The notes beneath the pieces are model-generated. The model made no database searches, was not told where the DNA came from, and worked only from the letters and a program-made list of their open reading frames with translations. The translations under genes and the position numbers were made by a program. DNA of 64,000 bases from positions 112,004 through 176,003 of the forward strand of contig JAJEDE010000012.1 in NCBI GenBank assembly GCA_022821645.1, in the 5' to 3' direction. Position 1 is the first letter of the stretch. Each line of letters starts with the position of its first letter. Origin of the DNA: Chloroflexota bacterium (lineage in GTDB: Bacteria; Chloroflexota; UBA11872). Below, piece after piece: positions 18,358-26,117 of the stretch.

Positions 18358-18753
18358 ATGGGGTTACTGATCGACGAAAATGTGCCAGATTCCACCGCCA
18401 GGGCGTTTGAAGCCCTGGGCCACGAAACCATCCACGTACGCGACGAAAATTCGCGTGCACCGGACCAAGCTGTCGCGCGCGTTGTAGAACTTCACGAAGC
18501 CATCGTGGTTACATGGAACGTCAGGCATTTCAGGCCAATCTTAAGGCAACGACTTGGAATCACTCGGCGAAGCGCTCACCAGATGGGACTCATTGGATTC
18601 AGATGCGACGAGAGCCTTGGAGCACAACGCGTCAATGAAACAGGCAGCCTCATTGAGGGCGCGTTCAGGACAGGCCAGCACGTCTCCAGCGACAGCGTTG
18701 CCGTCACGGTAACGGCAGAAGAGGTCAGATGGGAATTAGCATTCGCCCGGTGA
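18358..18753 (+). CDS. DUF5615-type PIN-like toxin
   Basis: 131 aa from the ATG at 18358. LLIDENVPDSTARAFEALGH, with acidic D5/E6, then VRDEN and VVTWNVRHFRPIL in the position of the PIN-like Asp/Asn pair, match DUF5615 Mut7-C-like predicted ribonucleases. The canonical segment usually reads TxDxDF; here it is TWNVRHF, so one catalytic acid appears changed to Asn. It pairs with the upstream MerR-DUF433 antitoxin. Toxicity is inferred from the family. Confidence 0.72.
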   Translation: MGLLIDENVPDSTARAFEALGHETIHVRDENSRAPDQAVARVVELHEAIVVTWNVRHFRPILRQRLGITRRSAHQMGLIGFRCDESLGAQRVNETGSLIEGAFRTGQHVSSDSVAVTVTAEEVRWELAFAR

Positions 18754-18848
18754 ATGGGGTACAGGGTGATGCCTAACAGAGATCAGACACGCCTAACTGC
18801 GCTTACGCGATCCGGCGTAATAGAGGGACCTTCGCCACGGAATAGCCG

Positions 18849-19028
18849 ATGGCTAAAGAAGCGGAGCGCCTCGCCCGTTTGAAAGGGGCCTAGTACCACC
18901 TAGCGATAGAGGCCGACCTAGCGAATCTCGAGACGCGACTGACCATGTGGTTCGCCGGATTGCGACTGCTCGTGGCCAACAATGTGCTGGGCACGGTGAC
19001 GGGGATCTTGATCGCGCTGCTACGCTAA
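18849..19028 (+). pseudogene. Small coiled-coil/TM protein with internal stop
   Basis: From ATG 18849 the frame reads AKEAERLARLKGA, then a TAG at 18891-18893, then YHLAIEADLANLETRLTMWF and a membrane helix (NNVLGTVTGILIALLR) to TAA at 19026-19028. The continuous sense across the stop suggests a nonsense-inactivated small membrane coiled-coil protein; readthrough or a downstream start are alternatives. No clear ribosome-binding site. Another hint of repeated small coiled-coil genes in this island. Confidence 0.45.
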
Positions 19029-19089
19029 CTATCGGACGCGGGATCAAGCGTCTTTGCCGTATCGGCCTCTTACCCGACTTGTAGCTAGA

Positions 19090-19278
19090 CTAGGCCACGA
19101 ACCGAAACCGGTGTGCTGTATGTGTGCCTAACGCATCGCCGTTCGCTTCGTAGACTTCCAAAGATAGAAGCACCTGGGTGCGTTCCGTCCGACCGAGACC
19201 AATCTCGTTAGTCGTCGACTGCCATCGACGTCTAATCAGTGGTCGGAACTGACTCCGGCCAGCTAGTCGGCAGCTCAA
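19090..19278 (-). CDS. Short unrecognised frame downstream of the nuclease-like gene
   Basis: A 62-codon frame overlapping the 3' end of the next gene by 47 bases. Its last 33 residues (from RTERTQVLLSLEVYEANGDA to HRFRFVA) look like regular beta strands; the first part is Arg-rich and probably not native. It may be the tail of a gene truncated by rearrangement. I do not recognise it. Confidence 0.25.
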   Translation of the reverse strand: MSCRLAGRSQFRPLIRRRWQSTTNEIGLGRTERTQVLLSLEVYEANGDALGTHTAHRFRFVA

Positions 19279-20422
19279 ATAGGCGGGCCAGCGATCTAGC
19301 AGCTTGTGAACGAATTAACTGCTTCTTGGTAGAGCTCACAAACCATCGTTCGAAGACTGGAGGCAGATCAAGAAGTGGATGGACTGCCCAGGGATTCTCC
19401 ATATAAAGCAGCTCAGCCGTAGCAACACTCCAGGCATCAATTGAACGTATAAGGACGACGCCAGAGACTCGTGTGTTTCTTGGACCCTCTGGGCCCCAAA
19501 ACAGCCCGTTACGCTCCCGCAGGGCTGAAACAACTCCGACTCCAGACTGGACAAGCCACTGCTCCGAACCAAATAAGGCCCTTTGCAATGACCGTACGCT
19601 AGGAGGAATGCCATCGCGCCCGAAGCCTACAGCTATTACAAACGGACGATCACGAGGCCCGTATTTGGTGGTCTTATCTTGAAGAGCGCGTCGAATGCGA
19701 TCCTCGTTGTCCAGTTTCATTGGAGTATCCAAACCAGACGAATGAGCTCCGATGATGCGTTGATCGTCTATTCCATGTGAATCAGAGTCGACGGGCACTG
19801 CCCGAAACTTGACTTTCCAGGATCCGCAGTCAACTTCAGTCCTTGGTAGATCATCAATATCGTATTCACGAGGAATTGAGCATGGATCAAGTTGATTGAT
19901 CCATTGAGATAATGTGTTGCGTATCCAAGTGCTCGAAAGATCTAGATTAGGGCCACTCCATGATTCGACGAATAACATAAAGTTCCTAGTCTTAATTCTA
20001 TCTATACTATCGTAAATGACTGACGCACGATTCCGTCTGGCCCTTTCTTCTTCAGCAACTTCGGCCACCGTTATTTCAAGATCAAAATCGGGGAGATCAT
20101 GACTGTTGAGGGAAAAGTCGGGTGCAGTATGGTTTTGGGGACCAGCTGGCATTACATCTATAGTATAGTTGAGGCGTCGGAATAGTGCATGCAGAAACAA
20201 CTCATTGAGTGCGCCGAGATGCTGCCCGTGATCCTTTGATCGGAACCGTCCAACCAAGTCGGCGCGTGAGCGGGAAGGGTATTCGATGCACCAATCAGTC
20301 ATTAGAGTTCGCACGCGATCTTCGATCGAGTCAGCCGACTGATTCAGAAATGTGATGTCCGGTTCAGCCCAGCGTTTGGGGAACATTCTGGTTCGTTGGG
20401 ATTCGTCGAAGAGTAAGTGCAT
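19232..20422 (-). CDS. Unrecognised protein with nuclease-like N-terminal motif
   Basis: 396 aa in DNA visibly more AT-rich than its neighbours, suggesting transfer. Around residues 70-125, NELFLHALFRRLNYTID, then APDFSL and DFDLEITVAE, resemble the helix-E, PD and (D/E)x(K) elements of the PD-(D/E)XK nuclease fold, with the usual Lys replaced. The rest, including WFVSSTKKQLIRSQAARSL at the C-terminus, is unfamiliar. The start at 20422 follows the stop of a truncated fragment by seven bases. It lies next to a restriction-modification system, so a defence role is possible but unproven. Confidence 0.5.
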   Translation of the reverse strand: MHLLFDESQRTRMFPKRWAEPDITFLNQSADSIEDRVRTLMTDWCIEYPSRSRADLVGRFRSKDHGQHLGALNELFLHALFRRLNYTIDVMPAGPQNHTAPDFSLNSHDLPDFDLEITVAEVAEEERARRNRASVIYDSIDRIKTRNFMLFVESWSGPNLDLSSTWIRNTLSQWINQLDPCSIPREYDIDDLPRTEVDCGSWKVKFRAVPVDSDSHGIDDQRIIGAHSSGLDTPMKLDNEDRIRRALQDKTTKYGPRDRPFVIAVGFGRDGIPPSVRSLQRALFGSEQWLVQSGVGVVSALRERNGLFWGPEGPRNTRVSGVVLIRSIDAWSVATAELLYMENPWAVHPLLDLPPVFERWFVSSTKKQLIRSQAARSLARLFELPTSWPESVPTTD

Positions 20423-20429
20423 TTCCCAG

Positions 20430-20591
20430 TCAGCAAGTTCCGAGAATTCGTTCGACTAGCCTATCAATCTCTTCAGCGACGCCATTCTCGGCGAGGGCGG
20501 TGCGGATTTGGCGGCGGGCGGTGGTGAAGTAGACGTCTTCTCTCAGGGGGACTTGGGCGGCGATGGTTTCAGCGTGGTGACCGGCGTTGGA
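20430..20591 (-). pseudogene. C-terminal fragment of an unknown gene
   Basis: The frame ending at the TGA at 20430-20432 encodes about 54 residues, including HHAETIAAQVPLREDVYFTT and ALAENGVAEEIDRLVERIL, with no start codon and an in-frame stop just upstream at 20592-20594. Codon use is GC-rich and native-looking. It appears to be the surviving 3' end of a gene broken where the XamI-type module begins. Parent family not identified. Confidence 0.45.
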
Positions 20592-20666
20592 TCACGAGCG
20601 CCTGATGGCCGCGCTCGCGGAAACTAGTGGGAATCGGCTCGCGTACAATCTGGTTACCGGAACATC

Positions 20667-22352
20667 GTGAGGCGTCTCAAGGTGCAGGAGGGGTCGTTTC
20701 GTGGTGCGGTCCAGACGTTGCTTGATGTTCCGTGGCCACCGGTCAGAGATGGCCAGCCCCTCAGGTTGCGCGATGAACGGGATCTTGCAGCGATGGCCTT
20801 GGCGCTTGGCGCACCATCGGTCGGCGAGATATCCCCGCAGGAAGCGGATCTCCTAGTCGACCTTCCGAACATTGATTCGGTCACCGTTCGTGAGCTTCGG
20901 TCCCGGATTGCGTCGGGTGACGACCCACTTGGGACAGCCTTTTGCCGCATTCGATCACCCGAACGGCGACGAGAGGATGGCGCGATATATACGCCGCCGG
21001 CAATTGTCAGATCGATGTTGGCTTGGGCCGAAACCGTGGGTACGCCCAGCCGTGTGCTCGACCCTGGGGCAGGGTCTGGTCGGTTTCTACTTGAGGCAGG
21101 TCAGCGGTTTCCGGCAGCACGCCTGGTTGCCGTGGAACCCGACCCGCTCGCAGCGCTGACCGTCCGCGCCAATCTTGCAGCCTCCGGTATGGCTGATCGT
21201 GCCGAAGTCAGGGTTGAGGACTTTCGCACTTCGCCACTCAACGGGTGGGACGGCACAACCCTGTTTGTCGGCAACCCGCCTTATGTCCGCCATCACCTTA
21301 TCGAGCGTCAGTGGAAAGCTTGGCTGAAAGCTCAAGCGTCGGTGCTCGGCCTCGCGGCGAGTGCTTTGGCGGGCCTGCATGTCTACTTTTTCCTCGCGGT
21401 CGCGGCCGGCGCACGTCCGGGCGACTATGGCGCAATGATCACGGCGGCCGAATGGCTGGACGTGAACTATGGCCAACTGGTTCGCGAGCTGTTTCTCGGA
21501 CGCCTTGGGGGACAGGGCGTCACTCTCGTCGAGCCGAAAGCTCAACCATTTCCCGGTACACAGGCAACCGGCGCGATTACAACGTTTGTCGTGAACGGCC
21601 GGCGACCAGCGGCGCGGTTCCGACGCGTCACGTCCTTGGGAAAGCTTGGGGCCTTGTCGAAGGGCCGGAACGTCCAGCGGGCGCGTCTTCAAGCTGAGAC
21701 GCGGTGGAGCCGCTTCACGCGTGCTCGAAAACCGATTCCCGAAGGATTCACCGAGCTTGGTGAGCTGTGTCGCGTGCATCGCGGTCAAGTGACGGGCGCG
21801 AATCGGGTCTGGATCGCCGGCGACCATAGCGAAGGGCTTCCGACTGAGGTTCTTTTTCCGACCGTCACAAGAGCTGCGGAGTTGTTTTCGGCTGGCTGGC
21901 AACTCACCGATCCGCATCATCTCCGGCACGTGATTGACCTGCCAGCCAATCTCGATCGGTTTCGTGGGGCTGCCCGCGAAGCCATTGACGCCTTTCTTGC
22001 CCATGCCGAAGCCCTGGGGGTGCGAGACGGCTACACGGCCCGCCATCGTCCGACCTGGTGGTCGATTCGACTTCGGCCAGCCGCGCCGATTCTCGCGACG
22101 TATATGGCACGTCGTCCGCCAGCCTTCGTGTTGAACCGTGCAGAGGCTCGCCACCTCAACATCGCGCATGGTCTATATCCACGCGAGACGATGTCTGACG
22201 ACCTCCTGCAGCTGCTTGTTCAGTTTCTGCGACGCTCCGCCACGTTGGACGGTGGCCGCGAGTACGCTGGCGGCTTGACAAAGTTTGAGCCACGGGAGAT
22301 GGAGCGGATCCCTATTCCCGAGCCGTCGCTTCTCCATGAGTTTGCTGAGTGA
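20667..22352 (+). CDS. Adenine-specific DNA methyltransferase of a XamI-type restriction-modification system
   Basis: 561 aa from a GTG start. SAM-binding motif I is LDPGAGSGRFLLEA near 130, preceded by the GAIYTPPAIV motif typical of Eco57I/TaqI-like N6-adenine methylases; catalytic motif IV is VGNPPYVRHH near 200. The C-terminal half is the target-recognition region. It overlaps the endonuclease start by four bases (GTGA), so the two are translationally coupled. XamI-type systems recognise GTCGAC; specificity here is inferred from the partner. Membership of the gamma class is supported by motif order. Confidence 0.85.
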   Translation: MRRLKVQEGSFRGAVQTLLDVPWPPVRDGQPLRLRDERDLAAMALALGAPSVGEISPQEADLLVDLPNIDSVTVRELRSRIASGDDPLGTAFCRIRSPERRREDGAIYTPPAIVRSMLAWAETVGTPSRVLDPGAGSGRFLLEAGQRFPAARLVAVEPDPLAALTVRANLAASGMADRAEVRVEDFRTSPLNGWDGTTLFVGNPPYVRHHLIERQWKAWLKAQASVLGLAASALAGLHVYFFLAVAAGARPGDYGAMITAAEWLDVNYGQLVRELFLGRLGGQGVTLVEPKAQPFPGTQATGAITTFVVNGRRPAARFRRVTSLGKLGALSKGRNVQRARLQAETRWSRFTRARKPIPEGFTELGELCRVHRGQVTGANRVWIAGDHSEGLPTEVLFPTVTRAAELFSAGWQLTDPHHLRHVIDLPANLDRFRGAAREAIDAFLAHAEALGVRDGYTARHRPTWWSIRLRPAAPILATYMARRPPAFVLNRAEARHLNIAHGLYPRETMSDDLLQLLVQFLRRSATLDGGREYAGGLTKFEPREMERIPIPEPSLLHEFAE

Positions 22353-23269
22353 TTGACCCACCGAGATGGTCCCTAGACCAACTGAAGAACGCCCGCGACA
22401 GGGCAGAGGACGGTTTCAGAGAAGCACGTCACACCGAGCCGCTTGAGGTCTACCTCGAACAGTTCGATGAGAATCAGGGCATTGTCGAGGAGGTCATTGA
22501 GCAGACAGTTGATTTGACGAGGCTAGACGAATACGTCCTCGATCTCATGTCGGACTCGCAGCGGCGCGAGGTGCTTCGATACCTAACAGGACCACCGGTA
22601 TCGGAGGATGATCTAAAGGTCCTGATGAATGTCTCTTCCCTCTCGTCAAAGGCTTTGCGGGAGAGTTCTGACCTTGTCAGCGATCTCGCTACGTTCATTC
22701 GTGACTGGCACGACCGACGCCGCTTTCCATGGCTCGGTGGAGAAGGACGGGAACCTGAAGAGCATGAACGGCAGGCCGCCGTGCTTGCGACCACCGCGCT
22801 GATTGCGATGCGACGAACCGAGACTTGGCGCCGAAACGCAAGCCGGAGGGCGCAAGAGCGCCGTGTCAGGCAACGGCTCAAGCGAGCGGGATATCGAAGC
22901 GTGAAGGCAAAGATCGTGGCAACGCATGCGGACCTGCCCGACGCAGGGAAGTTCTACCGTGAAACAAAGCTCGGAACGCGCAAGGCGGACTTTGTGATCG
23001 GTCTCTGGGATCGACGGGTGCTCGCGCTTGAGTGCAAAGTGTCGAATAGCGCCTTGAATTCGGTGAAGCGCCTCAACAATGATGCTGCTGTAAAGGCTGA
23101 AGTGTGGAGGGACGAGTTTGGATCGGCCAGTGTTGTCCCGGCAGCTGTGCTAAGCGGCGTCTACAAGCTGGAGCATCTCAATGACGCCCAAACACGCGGG
23201 TTGACGATCTTCTGGTCCCACGACTTACAGGCAATGACTCGGTGGATCAATGCTACAAAGCAGGGTTAG
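22349..23269 (+). CDS. XamI-family type II restriction endonuclease
   Basis: 306 aa from a GTG overlapping the methylase stop. The C-terminal segment around residues 195-260, with KFYRETKLGTRKADFVIGLW and LALECKVSNSALNSVKRLNN, carries the ADF...ECK form of the PD-(D/E)XK active site and matches the XamI family. Family enzymes cut GTCGAC. GTCGAC sites occur in this window (for example 45577-45582 in secA), so the host must rely on the cognate methylase. No controller protein is visible. Confidence 0.82.
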   Translation: MIDPPRWSLDQLKNARDRAEDGFREARHTEPLEVYLEQFDENQGIVEEVIEQTVDLTRLDEYVLDLMSDSQRREVLRYLTGPPVSEDDLKVLMNVSSLSSKALRESSDLVSDLATFIRDWHDRRRFPWLGGEGREPEEHERQAAVLATTALIAMRRTETWRRNASRRAQERRVRQRLKRAGYRSVKAKIVATHADLPDAGKFYRETKLGTRKADFVIGLWDRRVLALECKVSNSALNSVKRLNNDAAVKAEVWRDEFGSASVVPAAVLSGVYKLEHLNDAQTRGLTIFWSHDLQAMTRWINATKQG

Positions 23270-23547
23270 TCAAGCGGATAATTCTGTTATTGCCTTCGTT
23301 ATGGTGACGATAAAGACACCCTAATATAAACTCTCAAAGTAGAATTTCATGTGTTTTTATGACCACCTTTGGTGCGTATGATTGTGCGTATGATTGATGG
23401 TGTCTTAGCATGATCCAATGGTGTTCGCGCGGCGGTATCCCTTCATGAATTTGCCCTGACAGTGGGCCGTATACTCATGCCGTTCGGCCAGTCCCTTGTG
23501 GCTGGCCTCCGACGCCGCTAGGTGCGAGGAGACGTTCAGATTATTCC
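23270..23547. other. AT-rich intergenic segment after the restriction gene
   Basis: Begins with an AT-rich stretch (23280-23400) containing a direct repeat of GTGCGTATGATTG around 23370-23395, then returns to host-like GC content. No gene, transposase or clear inverted end was found. It may be the right edge of the transferred restriction-modification module. Confidence 0.4.
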
Positions 23548-23700
23548 CTAGGCCGTCGTCTCTATGTTGACGATGAGGAGGGATTAATTGTTTCCGGGGT
23601 TCGCGGCGAGGAGGTGGGCGCCGGGGGTGAAGGTGGCGGGGGCGTTTGTGGAATTCGGCGCGGGCGTCCCTGAGGTTCTGGGATGGTGGCGGAGCGGCTG
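23548..23700 (-). pseudogene. Nitrilase C-terminal remnant, duplicate of the gene at 27453-28265
   Basis: On the minus strand the sequence reads DARAEFHKRP in one frame and TFTPGAHLLAANPGNN, stop, SLLIVNIETTA, stop in another. These align with DPRADFHERP, AAFAPGGHLLATNPGNHESL and LTINIDPTA at the end of the intact nitrilase. A deletion of about eight residues between the two pieces, a frameshift and an internal stop show decay; further upstream only SQNL survives. It is a paralogue remnant 4 kb from the intact copy. Confidence 0.65.
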
Positions 23701-23884
23701 GGGCGGGGGGAATAGGGCCTGGAAGTGAAGAGGGTGCCTGCAAGGGATGCCCATACCGGATTCGAGAAGTGGGGGCCGGCGAGGGGCCGCCGCAGGGGAT
23801 GCGGTTGGCGCCGGGTATAGGATCGGGTGGCGCGGCGGCGTCCGGGGCTGGGGACGGTTCCGATCGCGGAATTTGGGGGTCGCG

Positions 23885-24349
23885 ATGAAGCGTCCGAAGG
23901 TGACGAGCCAGCGCGTGATGGCCGCTGCGCTTGTGGTGATTGCTCTTTCGCTGGCGTGGCAGACGGTTCGACAGGAACTGGGATGGTGGGGAACGGCCGG
24001 GTGGTTTGGTTACGCGCCACTGGGCGCTCACAGCGCTATTGAGACCGAGGTGGAAGTGACGGACCTGTGGACCGTGAACGGCGAGGGCGCGGCGCCGGTA
24101 GGGATTGACCTGGCCGACGGGGTGTGGACGATCGAACTGATTCAACCCTCGGACGACGCGGGGCAAACAAGCGTTGGTCTGAACTGGGGGCAGGGCGCGA
24201 TTGGCTGGACTTCGGACAATCCGGTGATCGTACACGTGGGGCCGGGTCACGAGGATGCGGACCTGGGGTTGCCCGAGGGACCGGTGAACTTGAGCGTGGA
24301 TACGGACGGGTCGTGGACGGTTCTGCTGGAGCCGATTGCGTGCCCGTGA
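23885..24349 (+). CDS. Secreted or membrane-anchored protein of unknown function
   Basis: 154 aa. N-terminal basic residues and a hydrophobic segment (VMAAALVVIALSLAW) predict a signal peptide or anchor. The exported part is rich in Trp, Gly and Asp with alternating beta-like sequence (DLWTVNGEG, DGVWTIELIQPSD, DGSWTVLLEPIACP). I do not recognise the family. The next gene encodes a similar-sized exported protein; the two may form a pair. Confidence 0.5.
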   Translation: MKRPKVTSQRVMAAALVVIALSLAWQTVRQELGWWGTAGWFGYAPLGAHSAIETEVEVTDLWTVNGEGAAPVGIDLADGVWTIELIQPSDDAGQTSVGLNWGQGAIGWTSDNPVIVHVGPGHEDADLGLPEGPVNLSVDTDGSWTVLLEPIACP

Positions 24350-24449
24350 TGTCTCCGGTCTGCACAGCTGCAGGGAGAGGGAAAGAGCGGCGTCTGCTTG
24401 ACGAGATTGACACGGCACATCCGCTCCTCGGGTTAAGCCAAGGTCTCCC

Positions 24450-24944
24450 ATGAGCTTTATACCAATGCGGGTGAGGCGGCTGGGTGGTGGGTCGTTTCGA
24501 GTTGCGGTTTTCCTGGCGGCTTCGCTGGCGCTGGCGGTGATGGTGGGTGCGGGCGTGGTGATGGGGCAGGTGGCCTTCGGCTACTTTGCGACCATCGAGC
24601 GAATCAGCGGCTACCGAGCCTATTCCGATTACGACAACCTGGATCTCTACCGAATGCTGGAGGTCGTGGAAGGTTCCGAGGATTGGAAGCTGCTGTATCA
24701 GTCGGACTACGAGTCACACGTTTCGTACAAATACACGCTGCGCAACAAGACGAACCGGGATGTGCTGGTGTATGAAAGCCAGATTCGACCGACCTTCCTG
24801 GACTCGGAGGGATTTGCGGTTCGGGAAATGCACGGCAGCGGGCGCGTGGTCCCAGCCGGCGGCGAGCTTGCCAGTACCGAGGTCGTACAGATGGCGAACG
24901 AGTTGGCTGACCAGATTGCCGATTTCAGGGTGCTGGGGCCGTAA
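24450..24944 (+). CDS. Exported protein of unknown function
   Basis: 164 aa with a strong N-terminal hydrophobic segment (VAVFLAASLALAVMVGAGVV), then a soluble part with SYKYTLRNKTNRDVLVYESQ and FLDSEGFAVREMHGSGRVVP, resembling a single immunoglobulin-like beta domain that could mediate protein contacts. No catalytic motif. It follows the preceding exported protein by 100 bases on the same strand. Confidence 0.5.
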   Translation: MSFIPMRVRRLGGGSFRVAVFLAASLALAVMVGAGVVMGQVAFGYFATIERISGYRAYSDYDNLDLYRMLEVVEGSEDWKLLYQSDYESHVSYKYTLRNKTNRDVLVYESQIRPTFLDSEGFAVREMHGSGRVVPAGGELASTEVVQMANELADQIADFRVLGP

Positions 24945-25008
24945 CCACAGCTAGATGACGCGCGCCTGCGGGGCGGTTAGAGGGACAGCTGGCTCTGGCG
25001 GCGCGAGG

Positions 25009-25287
25009 TCAGGGTTCTTGATTGCGAATTTCGGCTTCGATCTGGGCGTGTGGGATGGCGTCGGAAATCGAGAAGTCGGCCAGCCGCTGGGACACTATCG
25101 CGAGGTCGTGCGCGTCTTCAAGGTGTTCCACAAGCTCGTCGTTGGTCGCGGAGACGAGGTCGGCGATGGCATTGCCGGCCTCGGTGTCTCCACGGAGCAG
25201 GGCCCGGGCAGCCTCACGCAGCAGGGGTTCGCGGAACTCCGGATCGCGACGGGCGCGGGCCTGGACGGTTGCATCGAAATCTCGCAT
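25009..25287 (-). CDS. Antitoxin-like protein with atypical C-terminus
   Basis: 92 aa from the internal ATG (MRDFDATVQARARRDPEFR); a longer frame starts at 25314. The first half, through LLREAARALLRGDTEAGNAI, matches the N-terminal helix bundle of HigA-like DNA-binding antitoxins. The expected helix-turn-helix after LVSAT is absent; instead NDELVEHLEDAHDLAIVSQR resembles the toxin-binding tails of Phd/RHH antitoxins. No toxin gene is adjacent. It is either a recombined orphan antitoxin or a remnant. Confidence 0.45.
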   Translation of the reverse strand: MRDFDATVQARARRDPEFREPLLREAARALLRGDTEAGNAIADLVSATNDELVEHLEDAHDLAIVSQRLADFSISDAIPHAQIEAEIRNQEP

Positions 25288-25340
25288 GGACGGCATGCCG
25301 CTCGGCTGCTTCACCGCCCGTGTGAGTGTTTCGGGGTAGG

Positions 25341-25700
25341 TCAGTCAGCCGTGGCGGCGCTGGCGGGTACTGCCCGGAGGCCGTCGATGAGACCCTGCGT
25401 GCGCCCGAGTTCACGTTCCATGACGGACGTACGGGTTTCAACGGTCGACATGCGCGTGTCCAAGGCCACCACACCCGCCTCCAAGGCGGACATGCGGACT
25501 TCGACTGCGGACATGCGCGTTTCTATCGCCGTCATGCGGTTTTCCATTGATGACATGCGCGCTTCCAGCATGCCCATCCGCTCGCCAAGGTCCCTGCGCA
25601 AACTTGCCTGCCCGGCCACGATCAGCCACGCCAAGGCCGCCCCAACACTCAGAATGCCGATCAGTAAGCCGACCAAGCCGAAGATCAACTCCGGTGTCAT
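25341..25700 (-). CDS. Membrane-anchored coiled-coil protein with exact heptad repeats
   Basis: 119 aa. One hydrophobic helix (IFGLVGLLIGILSVGAALAW) is followed by about eight 7-residue repeats of the form RMSxxEx, for example RMTAIETRMSAVEVRMSALE, encoded by imperfect 21-base tandem repeats between 25410 and 25570. The topology (short N-terminus, one TM, long coiled coil) is that of the small plus-strand paralogues nearby, but the sequence differs. A parallel membrane-tethered trimer or dimer is likely. Function unknown. Confidence 0.6.
   Translation of the reverse strand: MTPELIFGLVGLLIGILSVGAALAWLIVAGQASLRRDLGERMGMLEARMSSMENRMTAIETRMSAVEVRMSALEAGVVALDTRMSTVETRTSVMERELGRTQGLIDGLRAVPASAATAD
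25410..25575. repeat. Imperfect 21-bp tandem repeats inside a coiled-coil gene
   Basis: Successive 21-base units contain ACATGCGC/GCATGCG-type cores, encoding the RMSxxE heptads. The units vary at third positions, so they are an old, selected protein repeat and not a CRISPR array or recent slippage. Confidence 0.6.
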
Positions 25701-25883
25701 GGTCGTGCCTCTATCGCATCGTTGCCCCCAGCGTACGCCATCGAACTGTCAGCATGCGACACGGTTTGCGGGCGAAGGTCAGTTGCCCTGGGATAGAATT
25801 TCGAAAGGGCGGTTGTTTGGTGACTTCTGGCCTTCGTCGGTTATACGGCGGGGTCCAGACGCTTTCGCTGCGGAGGAACCGCC

Positions 25884-26117
25884 ATGATGGCTGATCTGGC
25901 CGCGACTCTCGGACTCAGCATTTTCGTGATTTTCTCGGTTGTGGTCGTTGAGCGATCGGTTGAACGGCTGCAAGCGGACGTTGGCCGCCTGCGCGGTGGC
26001 GTGAACGGTTTGCGGGAAGACGTGAAGGTCATTCTGCTGCGGTTGACGGAGAAGCCCGAGCAGGCCGCCACGTTACAGAGGTCTCTCGTTCGAGCAAACA
26101 GGCCAAGCGTCACTTGA
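25884..26117 (+). CDS. Small coiled-coil protein, family copy 2
   Basis: 77 aa, paralogous to 17143-17364: the same leader (CGGAGGAACCGCC before the start), LGLSI hydrophobic start and the heptads ERSVERLQADVGRLRGGVNG with LREDVKVILLRL. About ten residues between TM and coiled coil are missing relative to copy 1, and the tail is extended through RANRPSVT. Its TGA overlaps the TTG start of the protease gene, so the two are probably translated together. Confidence 0.6.
   Translation: MMADLAATLGLSIFVIFSVVVVERSVERLQADVGRLRGGVNGLREDVKVILLRLTEKPEQAATLQRSLVRANRPSVT

Noticed and set aside
23405..24451. Minus-strand open frame (348 codons)
   Set aside because: Pro/Arg/Ser-rich. It crosses the nitrilase remnant out of phase and is antisense to a better exported-protein gene.
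25410..25575. Regular 21-base repeats considered as a CRISPR array
   Set aside because: There are no spacers; the units are contiguous and encode exact heptads of a coiled coil.
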